DNA from: Cytophagales bacterium
GTDB taxonomy: Bacteria > Bacteroidota > Bacteroidia > Cytophagales > Microscillaceae
Assembly: GCA_013298075.1 (NCBI GenBank)
Contig: JAAFJG010000006.1
Span: forward strand, 53,519-117,518
Direction of reading: 5' to 3'
DNA: 64,000 nucleotides
The notes beneath the pieces were generated by a model. The model did not search any database, was not told where the DNA came from, and saw nothing but the letters and a program-made list of their open reading frames with translations. Both the position numbers and the translations under genes were made by a program. Positions 54,130 to 61,742 of this stretch are shown piece after piece (position 1 is the stretch's first letter; each line of letters opens with the position of its first letter).

Positions 54130-54282
54130 CTGATGTTACGCAAGGTAAAATTCTAATTTGTAAAATGGTAATTTCATTATCATAAAGTATTGATTTTCAA
54201 TAAATATAGATTTAAGAAAGCAAAATAAAATGAAAGAAAATCTACTTATTACAAATCTTATTTAAAGCCTGCGTAACATCAG
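54130..54282 (+). mobile_element. 153-bp MITE, copy 2
   Basis: Identical over 153 bases to 43036-43188, same orientation, with terminal inverted repeats CTGATGTTACGCA. It is flanked by a different 7-bp target duplication, TAAATAA (54123-54129 and 54283-54289). It lies upstream of the MMPL promoter in the 454-base gap before the serine protease gene. Confidence 0.95.
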
Positions 54283-54410
54283 TAAATAAACTATTCACGT
54301 TTTGTATATAAGTAAATGTTTCAAATAAAAAGCCAAGTAAATCAACTATTTTTCAAATTGATTATCTTGATTTTGAGTTTGTGAGATTTACTTTAGTACA
54401 TTTATTTTTT

Positions 54411-56105
54411 TTATTCTATCACTATTTTTTTAACTGCTTTTCCTTTTTGAGTATTAATCAGAAAAAAGTAAACTCCTTTAGCAAAATTAGATACTTTAAT
54501 TTTTATTTTATATTCGTTATTTTCCAAATTCATGGTATATTTTTCAATACTTTTTCCCTCAGATGAAAATAAATTTAAACCAATTATTTTTCCAAAATCA
54601 ATATTTGCATCGGCTTCAATAGACACAGATTCTTTGGCAGGATTAGGATAAATTTTAATATTTTTTGAGATTTCCTCGCTTTCTATCGCTGTAGTGGGTG
54701 CAATAGAAGACATTCCATCAAGAATAAAAACACCACTATTGGTAGGGTCTAGCCAATTACTTAATCGAGTCGCATCTGTGCCATCGCCCGCCCACGAGCT
54801 ATACACACGTCCATATAAATCCCATAAATCAGCAGGAGCAGCCGAACATCCTGAAGGTCCACCATGAAGTTGTCCGATAATTCTTTTATTTTGGTCAAAT
54901 ATAGGTGATCCAGATGAACCGGGTTCTGTAATACCGCTGCTCCAAAAAACTTGAAGGTGTGTTCCTGAATCAATAGTAGCCGTTACCTCTAAAGAATTAT
55001 TTGTATTTACTCTCACACTTGGATTATTTCCTTTTGATATTTTTTTAATATCACCTATTGGATGATGAATACCGACCGAACTGGTAGAAGCCACAATTTC
55101 TCTACTCCAACCACTAAAATAAGTGTTATAAGACGATGGGACAGGTGATGATAGCTCTAATAGTAACATATCAGAAGTACTTCGATTGGCTCTAATAGTT
55201 GCTCCTGAAATAGACTGCGTCTTGCTTGGTTCATTGGTCGGATTGGTACAATCTGTCGCTTCATAATTAAAAATAAAAACCCAAGTATTGACAAAGGCTT
55301 GCGCACCACCACTAAGACAGTGATTAGCAGAAAGTAAATATGCTTTTCTATCTAAATTTGTATTGTTAATCATTGAGCCAGTGCAATGATAACTTCCATT
55401 GATAGAAGTCAAATTAATTTTTACTGTTCCTCTTTTTTGGTCTTGCCAATCTGCACCTAACGCACAATTTACGTTAATATTACAACTTCCTGAATCAAGA
55501 AAATCAGTTTCTCCATTCCCTATTTTCAAACGATTATTATTTTGTGTGGGTTTGCGTGTATAACCATAATCAACTCTAAACAAGCTAATTTTTGCTTTAT
55601 TTTTTATTTCTTTGGGTTCATAATATTCGATAGTTAGATTATTGTCTTCGATAATTTCTGTACCCAACATATAATTTGAGTGTGATATTTCTGTAAATGC
55701 GCCCAAAATAATGTTTTTTTCTTCATTATAAATAAACATTTTTCCACCTTTGGGCAATTCAAATCTATCAAATAAAGGTCTTAAACACCAAGCACCTTCA
55801 GATGTTAGTTTTAATCTCCAAATTCTATCCCCATTAAATAATTCTGTCCAAGTTCCTGAGTTTTCCATATTAAAATTAACAGGAATCGGAGCAGCAAAAC
55901 GAGAATAATTATATTTTTGGTCATCTTCCAACAATTTTTGTTTATTAGGTGCCTCTAATGTAATCGTTTTTGGATTGATAGTATTTATATTTTTTTCTCT
56001 AAAATGTGAGCCAAAACTAAAAGGAGTTCCTCCGATAGAGATTTGGGCTTGAATTGTATTCAAAATACAAATAAAAAGAATGAAAAATAGACATTTTTTT
56101 TTCAT
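54411..56105 (-). CDS. Secreted trypsin-like serine protease with type IX sorting domain
   Basis: 564 residues with signal peptide MKKKCLFFILFICILNTIQA. A pro-region of about 190 residues precedes a chymotrypsin-fold peptidase. The catalytic triad can be read as His262 (LLSANHCLSGG), Asp312 (STSDMLLLEL) and Ser398 (TEPGSSGSP), in the style of Achromobacter-type lysyl endopeptidases, with several Cys pairs. The C-terminal 85 residues (from about 480, IYPNPA, ending KAVKKIVIE) form a type A sorting domain, so the enzyme is exported through the type IX system and released or anchored at the surface. It would digest extracellular protein. Confidence 0.93.
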   Translation of the reverse strand: MKKKCLFFILFICILNTIQAQISIGGTPFSFGSHFREKNINTINPKTITLEAPNKQKLLEDDQKYNYSRFAAPIPVNFNMENSGTWTELFNGDRIWRLKLTSEGAWCLRPLFDRFELPKGGKMFIYNEEKNIILGAFTEISHSNYMLGTEIIEDNNLTIEYYEPKEIKNKAKISLFRVDYGYTRKPTQNNNRLKIGNGETDFLDSGSCNINVNCALGADWQDQKRGTVKINLTSINGSYHCTGSMINNTNLDRKAYLLSANHCLSGGAQAFVNTWVFIFNYEATDCTNPTNEPSKTQSISGATIRANRSTSDMLLLELSSPVPSSYNTYFSGWSREIVASTSSVGIHHPIGDIKKISKGNNPSVRVNTNNSLEVTATIDSGTHLQVFWSSGITEPGSSGSPIFDQNKRIIGQLHGGPSGCSAAPADLWDLYGRVYSSWAGDGTDATRLSNWLDPTNSGVFILDGMSSIAPTTAIESEEISKNIKIYPNPAKESVSIEADANIDFGKIIGLNLFSSEGKSIEKYTMNLENNEYKIKIKVSNFAKGVYFFLINTQKGKAVKKIVIE

Positions 56106-56190
56106 AGTTGTATAATTTAAAAAAATAAAAAGAAGTTTTAAGGGAACATCTAAAAAATAAATTACCCACTCAAAAAAAACTTATTTTTAG

Positions 56191-56409
56191 TTCCCTCACC
56201 GCTGGGGAGGGTTAGGGTCAGTGTTGTTAAGTTCTAATGTTTGTCAGGTAAATTATTTTACAAATCAAAATATAATTTGCCAAATCTATAAGATTTTCAA
56301 AAAATTATAGATTTTTTACAGAATATTATACAAGTTAATTTCTATTTTACTTGTTAAAAAAAAAAGAATTTAACAACACTGACCCCAGCCCTCCCCGAAG
56401 GTGAGGGAG
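56191..56409. repeat. 219-bp element with 45-base imperfect inverted ends
   Basis: The left arm 56191-56235 and right arm 56365-56409 match as inverted repeats at 38 of 45 positions. Each arm holds a smaller CCTCACC / GGGGAGG hairpin and the GGGTCAGTGTTGTTAA segment. The centre is AT-rich with no gene. The GC-rich arms stand out in this AT-rich genome and look like a REP- or MITE-type element. Confidence 0.75.
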
Positions 56410-56500
56410 TTTTTTTAGGTATATTATTTTTTATTTAGTCCCTAAAATATCTTTATACCTAAAGTAATTGGTTTTGTGACTTTTAAAAGGATAAATAAAT

Positions 56501-56830
56501 TTAGTGCTGTCCAAAATCCATTGTAAGAGATTTAAAATAAAATCGTTGTAAATATTTTTTCTCAGCATAAAAATAAATTTGCAACAAGATTGGGGCAGCC
56601 TCTAAAATTTTATTATTATTTTGGCAATATTTTTCATTATCAGCCAATAAATATGTAACTTTGCAGGCGTTTGAGTAGTGATAATAAAAATGCTTATTTA
56701 AAATCAAACCCACTACACTCTTAAAAACAATATTAGAGGTTAAACTCATACTCAAATTAGTAAATAAAATTGGTAAACCTAAAAGACCTTGACAAGTTGT
56801 TTCGGTAACGCCAACATTTTTCATTTTCAA
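56501..56830 (-). CDS. Doubtful open frame of 109 codons
   Basis: An open frame with mixed composition and no recognised motif, signal peptide or good promoter. Two plus-strand -7 boxes lie in or next to it (56656-56663 and 56870-56877), which argues that the plus strand may be the transcribed one. It may be a decayed gene or chance. The 395-base gap to its right of the protease start (56106-56500) holds the 219-bp inverted-repeat element and nothing else seen. Confidence 0.25.
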   Translation of the reverse strand: MKMKNVGVTETTCQGLLGLPILFTNLSMSLTSNIVFKSVVGLILNKHFYYHYSNACKVTYLLADNEKYCQNNNKILEAAPILLQIYFYAEKKYLQRFYFKSLTMDFGQH

Positions 56831-56869
56831 AATTAGAAAAAATTTTTGTCATTTTTATTTTTTTTAACA

Positions 56870-56877
56870 TATTTTTG
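56870..56877 (+). promoter_or_regulatory. -7 box (TATTTTTG)
   Basis: A perfect TAnnTTTG element 47 bases before the small frame at 56924. Confidence 0.45.
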
Positions 56878-56923
56878 TCCAAAGTCTAAAAAGAATCAAA
56901 GTTATATCTATAGCAGTTCTAAA

Positions 56924-57076
56924 ATGCATTCAACTCTTGAAAATGTACCATCTTTTCGTGCAGTTAGCAATTTAGAAACTGAAATAGAAGATGGAGAAAC
57001 TAAAATAGGAAACTATTTTTCTCAAGTCATTAAACACGGATATTCGGTAGAGTATGTTAAATTCAAAAGAAGATAA
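56924..57076 (+). CDS. Small protein, unknown (50 residues)
   Basis: MHSTLENVPSFRAVSNLETE at the start and a basic end (VEYVKFKRR). The ATG at 56924 is preferred over 56846 because a perfect -7 box lies inside the longer frame. The composition looks protein-like but there is no known family. Confidence 0.45.
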   Translation: MHSTLENVPSFRAVSNLETEIEDGETKIGNYFSQVIKHGYSVEYVKFKRR

Positions 57077-57170
57077 ACAATTTTCAAATTTGGTTTTATT
57101 CATTATTTATAGTTAAATGTACAATCTACGTAAAAAATGTACAGAAAATAAATTAGATTTTGTAGATTTT

Positions 57171-58331
57171 TTACTTCTTTTCTCTATATCCTTCGGTTTC
57201 AGTTTTATAAAATATTTCTACTGATTCTGACAAAGCATTTGACAATAATAAATTAAAAAACCACGCCTTTTCTTCGTCTGAACTTTCTTTGGATAGATAT
57301 AATTTATACAAAAATTCCTTTTCCTTTTCATTTTCGTTGTCTAATTTTGGTTTTTCGATAGGAATTAAAACGGCAATTAGATTAGTTTTATTGACTAAAA
57401 ATTGTATTTTACTTGTCTTTTTATCTATATCTAACATCATTTGTGTTTGATTTGTTTTGCCAATCCACGCCTCATTATGCGTAGTTTTGACCATCACAAA
57501 ACTTCCAACGGCTACATTTTGGTCATAAAAATCTATTTGTTTTTCAAATTGTCTTTTGGGTTCTTTGTGTGCTTGTAATTGATATTTTTTTTGGTTCAAT
57601 GTATTTTCAAAAGTCGCAGTTCTGACAAACATATTATCTTTTACAAAAGGGGCATTTAATTTTAAGGACATTGTTTTTGTGCCAATTCGCCCTATCCAAT
57701 CTATTACGCCTCTATCTCTGATAATAATTTCAGATTTTTCAGCATTTTCTAAAAAATTTTTATTTTTTAAGTCAATCGGAGGCAAACAAATAAATTTTTT
57801 ATTTTCTTTTTTTTGTTTAAATAATTTTTGTAAACCATACATCAAAATTTCTTTAAAATCATCTTTACTGATGATAATTTCATTTTTTTCAAACGCATTT
57901 CCCACAAATTGAATTGGAATAGTTACTTTATTTCTCCAAATTTTCCTATCTTGCGTGTCAAATGCTTCAGTTTCTAAGGTTAATTTTCCTTTGATTTGAT
58001 TTTCTGCTTTCCATTCCATCAGCACCCAAGCAATATAAGTAAAATTAGTTTGATTGATAGAACGCATTATCGGTTTTTCCAAACTTACGACAGGCGTATA
58101 ATCGATGGCAGGTGATTTTCGGCTGGATATATCTTGAACATTCAACGTTTTTTTCCAAAGATTATGCACTTCATTTCTGATGCTATCGCCTAATTGTGTA
58201 CTTTTAAAATAATCAGGAAAAAGCATCGCCTGCCCTGTTTGCACTTCTAAACGAGCTAAAAAAAGCGTATTTTGTGCAATTATTTTTGTGAAAATAAATA
58301 AAAAGATAAATAAAAATGATATTTTTTTCAT
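57171..58331 (-). CDS. Exported protein, unknown, paired with a transglutaminase-like gene
   Basis: 386 residues from MKKISFLFIFLFIFTKIIAQ, a clear signal peptide; the ATG at 58364 would add a non-signal extension and overlap the upstream gene. The mature part is beta-rich and has no recognised motif. It begins 25 bases after the stop of the transglutaminase-like gene and is likely in the same transcript, so it may be a partner or substrate in the same envelope process. Confidence 0.7.
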   Translation of the reverse strand: MKKISFLFIFLFIFTKIIAQNTLFLARLEVQTGQAMLFPDYFKSTQLGDSIRNEVHNLWKKTLNVQDISSRKSPAIDYTPVVSLEKPIMRSINQTNFTYIAWVLMEWKAENQIKGKLTLETEAFDTQDRKIWRNKVTIPIQFVGNAFEKNEIIISKDDFKEILMYGLQKLFKQKKENKKFICLPPIDLKNKNFLENAEKSEIIIRDRGVIDWIGRIGTKTMSLKLNAPFVKDNMFVRTATFENTLNQKKYQLQAHKEPKRQFEKQIDFYDQNVAVGSFVMVKTTHNEAWIGKTNQTQMMLDIDKKTSKIQFLVNKTNLIAVLIPIEKPKLDNENEKEKEFLYKLYLSKESSDEEKAWFFNLLLSNALSESVEIFYKTETEGYREKK

Positions 58332-58356
58332 ACTGATATTTTTAGGAAAAGAAAAA

Positions 58357-59394
58357 CTAATCATTTTTAGAAGCCAACACGACTGCCCAATTTTTTTCGT
58401 GTTTGAATTGGTCGGTCATTTGTCCTAACTGCCAACCAAATGCGGTAGTTTCCCAAAAATAATATTTTTTTCCACGCATATTGAGGCTCGTTCCGTGTGC
58501 GGGAATATTCAAACCCAACATCGAATGTGTTTTGCAATTCAAAATCGCTACATCATATCCAAAACGTTTCAAAATCGTATATGCCAACACCGTTCTGGTA
58601 TCACAATCGCCTTTTTTATTATACAAAAATTCTATCGGACTTTGCAAACCAAATTTTATATTTTCGACATAAGGTTTTTTTTCTTTGATATAATCAGCAG
58701 CAAATCCACCTTGATTAATGGCATCTTTGGCAGATTTATCGAGAATTAATGTATAAGGAATACTTTGAATAAAAGTAACAACCATTTCAGCAAATTCTTC
58801 TTGGTTTAATTTTTTATTTTTTTGAATTATTTCAAATGTTTTAAAAATATTGACCATTTTTGGTGAACAAAATTTGACTAATTTTCCGTATAATTCTGAA
58901 TAATACGTCTCATCATCACCTGTATAATTGATTGTTAAATTTTCTCTAAATGAATTTGATTTGCAAGCCGTTTGAGCATTGACAGCAATTTTTGCTAAAT
59001 AATTATGCGATTGTTGTAAGTCTTTCCAAGATTGATTATATTTAGCATTAGACAAATTTTCACAATTTTTTGCAATATTTTGTTGATTAGAATTTTGATT
59101 ATTTTTATCTTTTCTAATTACATTTTTCTTATTTTTTTGGTTCGAATTTCCTTGATTTTCCTCGTTTTGTTGTTCTTCTAATTCTTCTTTTTGTTGTTGT
59201 TTTTGTTGATTTTCATTGCTTTTATGGTCTTCTAAGGTCGCAAATTTATTAAAAGCCATTTGAAAAATTGGCTCAAAAATATTTTTTAAATAATTTTGAT
59301 AGACAGGAGAATCACTAAAAAAAATTCTAATGATAATAATTACAATCCCAAATCTAAAACTCCATTTGATTAAACCCCATATAAAATTTATCAT
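58357..59394 (-). CDS. Membrane-anchored transglutaminase-like cysteine protein
   Basis: 345 residues from MINFIWGLIKW; an earlier ATG at 59460 lies beyond the -7 promoter box and is rejected. One transmembrane helix (about 5-30) is followed by a Gln/Asn/Glu-rich linker (about 60-110) and a transglutaminase-like domain. The catalytic triad can be read as Cys in NKKGDCDTRTVLAY, His in LNCKTHSMLGLN and an acidic residue in KYYFWETT. Such domains act as peptidases or cross-linking enzymes. It is the first gene of a pair. Confidence 0.8.
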   Translation of the reverse strand: MINFIWGLIKWSFRFGIVIIIIRIFFSDSPVYQNYLKNIFEPIFQMAFNKFATLEDHKSNENQQKQQQKEELEEQQNEENQGNSNQKNKKNVIRKDKNNQNSNQQNIAKNCENLSNAKYNQSWKDLQQSHNYLAKIAVNAQTACKSNSFRENLTINYTGDDETYYSELYGKLVKFCSPKMVNIFKTFEIIQKNKKLNQEEFAEMVVTFIQSIPYTLILDKSAKDAINQGGFAADYIKEKKPYVENIKFGLQSPIEFLYNKKGDCDTRTVLAYTILKRFGYDVAILNCKTHSMLGLNIPAHGTSLNMRGKKYYFWETTAFGWQLGQMTDQFKHEKNWAVVLASKND

Positions 59395-59430
59395 AAAAAT
59401 AATATTTTTTGTTCTTTTTTCTATTTTTGA

Positions 59431-59438
59431 CAAAGTTA
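59431..59438 (-). promoter_or_regulatory. -7 box (TAACTTTG) of the transglutaminase-like gene pair
   Basis: A perfect TAnnTTTG element 37 bases before the ATG at 59394. Confidence 0.6.
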
Positions 59439-59591
59439 TATATTTATTTTTATATTTCAAAAAAACAAAGATATATTTTTTTACAATTCATTTTTATACC
59501 ATTTGAAAACTTAAAAATTTGTAAACGTTTTAGTTCTTAGGAAATCATCCCGAAACAATTTTTATTATCTATATTTTTGATGTTTTTTTGT

Positions 59592-59660
59592 ATTCTAAAA
59601 ATAAATTCTCTCAAAAAACAAAAAATAAACAAACTTTTTTCAGATAAATAATGTTATAAA
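59592..59660 (+). repeat. Degenerate dispersed repeat, copy B
   Basis: About 70 bases, roughly 80 percent alike by eye to 20771-20839. Non-coding; with a hairpin it accounts for most of the 378-base gap 59461-59838. Confidence 0.55.
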
Positions 59661-59799
59661 TTTGTAAAAATTGCTATTCTTCGAATAGTGAAGTCAGAAA
59701 CTTCAGAAATGATAGACTTAAGTAATACTTCGCTTAATACTTAAATCAGTTGGGGGCTTTCATTTTTTTAATTTTTTCTTTCATATTTTTTTATAAATA

Positions 59800-59826
59800 A
59801 CCTCTCTATTTTTGAGATAGAGAGGT
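59800..59826. terminator. Repeated hairpin 1 (ACCTCTCTAT stem)
   Basis: A 10-bp perfect stem, ACCTCTCTAT with ATAGAGAGGT, after the first lipoprotein paralogue. The T tract is on the plus-strand side, opposite to what a minus-strand terminator needs, so its role could be RNA stability or stopping plus-strand transcripts. The same hairpin recurs at 60460-60486 and 61128-61154. Confidence 0.6.
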
Positions 59827-59838
59827 ATTTTTTTATTT

Positions 59839-60423
59839 TTATTCTACGATGAAACCATAAAAAATAGATGTATCACCACTACGCATAACTGAGGGAATAA
59901 GTTCTAAATTTTGATTATTACCGTTGAAATCAATCTTAGCACCAACAGAAAATTTATTACTAAATAAATTTTCTTGAATGAGCTGAAGGGTAAATGTGTC
60001 TTTTTTTTGTGGAACAATAAACATATCTACATTGTATTCATTATTAACACAATTTGTCGTTATTTTCGCAAACATCGAACCTCCTTGATTGTAATTAACA
60101 GCCCCTCTTTGTGTGAATATTCTGAACATATCTTGCCGAGAGTTTACAAAACCGAAACCATTTGAATTACTTAAATCAGTTTCTGCAATAGCCATTGAAA
60201 CGGAAAGTGTTGCATCATTAGCAAGATAAGTCCCACCGCTACTTGTTGGAAAATTAGCATTAGCACTTAACGAAAATCTTAACGTATCTCCCAACCTAAT
60301 TTTTTTTGTATTAGGTGTTACTTTAAATGAAGCATTCACTACAATATCTAAGTTAGGTCTTGGTTTACAAGCATTTAACAATATTATAGATAGAAGTATA
60401 ATAATTATTATTTTATAGTCCAT
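59839..60423 (-). CDS. Lipoprotein paralogue 1 of 3
   Basis: 194 residues with a lipoprotein signal ending LLNAC. The mature part has the family pattern FKVTPNTKKIRLGDTLRFSL, FPTSSGGTYLANDA, NCVNNEYNVDMFIVPQKKDT and VGAKIDFNGNNQNLEL, and ends FYGFIVE. It is a close copy of the two genes to its right, all in the same direction with the same kind of spacing, so it arose by tandem duplication. The beta-rich shape suggests a surface binding protein. Family not recognised. Confidence 0.8.
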   Translation of the reverse strand: MDYKIIIIILLSIILLNACKPRPNLDIVVNASFKVTPNTKKIRLGDTLRFSLSANANFPTSSGGTYLANDATLSVSMAIAETDLSNSNGFGFVNSRQDMFRIFTQRGAVNYNQGGSMFAKITTNCVNNEYNVDMFIVPQKKDTFTLQLIQENLFSNKFSVGAKIDFNGNNQNLELIPSVMRSGDTSIFYGFIVE

Positions 60424-60459
60424 AATTAGAAAATAAATTACCTATGTTTTTTATAAATA

Positions 60460-60486
60460 ACCTCTCTATTTTTGAAATAGAGAGGT
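60460..60486. terminator. Repeated hairpin 2 (ACCTCTCTAT stem)
   Basis: The same 10-bp stem as 59800-59826, at the same place relative to the second paralogue. Confidence 0.6.
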
Positions 60487-60497
60487 ATTTTTTGTTT

Positions 60498-61091
60498 TTA
60501 TTCTACGATGAAAGCATAGGTTCTGGTTGATTGTTCGTTGCCTGACACACCAGTAGTACCTGAAGGTAATATCTCGAGATTTTGGTTATTACCATTAAAG
60601 TCAATCAATGCGCCAACAGAATATTTATTATTAAATAAAACAGCCCTATTTAATGAAATGTAAAAGGTATCTTTCTTTTGTGGAATAATAAACATATCTA
60701 TGTTATACTCATTGTTAATACAATTTGACATTACTTTACCAAACATAAATATGCCAGGATTATATTCAAAAACACCTCTTTGTGCGGATACTTTGAACAT
60801 ATTTTGCATAGATACTATCGAACTGTATTGTCCCGATAAATCAATTTCTGCAATGTCTAATGGAATAGAAAGCTTTGCATCATTAGCAAGATAAGTCCCA
60901 CCGCTACTTGTTGGAAAATTAGCACCAGCACTTAATGAAAGCCTAAGAGTATCTCCCAACCTAATTTTTTTTGTATTAGGTGTTACTTTAAATGAAGCAT
61001 TCACTACAATATCTAAGTTAGGTCTTGGTTTACAATTACTTAATAACACAAGAGATGTTATAATTATAACAATTATTTTTCTATAGTCCAT
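60498..61091 (-). CDS. Lipoprotein paralogue 2 of 3
   Basis: 197 residues, signal ending LLSNC. It shares the FKVTPNTKKIRLGDTLRLSL, FPTSSGGTYLANDA, NCINNEYNIDMFIIPQKKDT and IDFNGNNQNLE segments with paralogues 1 and 3. The middle (IDLSGQYSSIVSMQN) and the end (TTGVSGNEQSTRTYAFIVE) are the most diverged of the three, showing that variation collects in set regions between conserved blocks. Confidence 0.8.
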   Translation of the reverse strand: MDYRKIIVIIITSLVLLSNCKPRPNLDIVVNASFKVTPNTKKIRLGDTLRLSLSAGANFPTSSGGTYLANDAKLSIPLDIAEIDLSGQYSSIVSMQNMFKVSAQRGVFEYNPGIFMFGKVMSNCINNEYNIDMFIIPQKKDTFYISLNRAVLFNNKYSVGALIDFNGNNQNLEILPSGTTGVSGNEQSTRTYAFIVE

Positions 61092-61127
61092 AATGAAAAA
61101 ATAAATTACCTATGTTTTTTATAAATA

Positions 61128-61154
61128 ACCTCTCTATTTTTGAGATAGAGAGGT
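61128..61154. terminator. Repeated hairpin 3 (ACCTCTCTAT stem)
   Basis: Third copy of the 10-bp stem, after paralogue 3. Confidence 0.6.
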
Positions 61155-61166
61155 ATTTTTTTGTTT

Positions 61167-61742
61167 TTATTCTACAATGAAACCATAAAAAACAGACCTA
61201 TCAGCACCACCCAACGGAACAAGTTCTAAATTTTGATTATTACCATTAAAATCAATCTTAGCACCAACAGAATATTTATTACTAAATAAATTTCCTTGAG
61301 TGAGCTGAACAATAAACGTGTCTTTTTTTTGTGGAATAATAAACATATCTACATTGTATTCATTATTAACACAATTTGTCATTATTTTCGCAAACATCGA
61401 ACCTCCTTGATTGTAATTAACAAACCCTCTTTGTGTGAATATTCTAAACATATCTTGCCGAGAATTTACAAAACCATTTGAATTACTTAAATCAGTTTCT
61501 ATAATGAGCATCGAAGAAGAAAGCGTCGCATCATTAGCAAAGTAAGTTCCACCACTACTTGTTGGAAAATTAGCATTAGCACTTAATGAAAATCTTAACG
61601 TATCCCCCAAGCTAATTTTTTTTGTATTAGGTGTTACCTTAAAAGATGTATTGACTATAATGCCTAAGTTAGGCTGTGGCTTGCAATTACTTAGTAATAC
61701 AAGAGATATTATAATTATAACAATTATTTTTCTAAAGTCCAT
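61167..61742 (-). CDS. Lipoprotein paralogue 3 of 3
   Basis: 191 residues from MDFRKIIVII; the signal ends LLSNC. A longer frame from 61826 only reflects overlap with the zincin gene. It is closest to paralogue 1 in the middle (RQDMFRIFTQRGFVNYNQGG). Its start overlaps the end of the zincin-like lipoprotein gene by 11 bases, so the whole set of four genes is probably one transcript. Confidence 0.8.
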   Translation of the reverse strand: MDFRKIIVIIIISLVLLSNCKPQPNLGIIVNTSFKVTPNTKKISLGDTLRFSLSANANFPTSSGGTYFANDATLSSSMLIIETDLSNSNGFVNSRQDMFRIFTQRGFVNYNQGGSMFAKIMTNCVNNEYNVDMFIIPQKKDTFIVQLTQGNLFSNKYSVGAKIDFNGNNQNLELVPLGGADRSVFYGFIVE

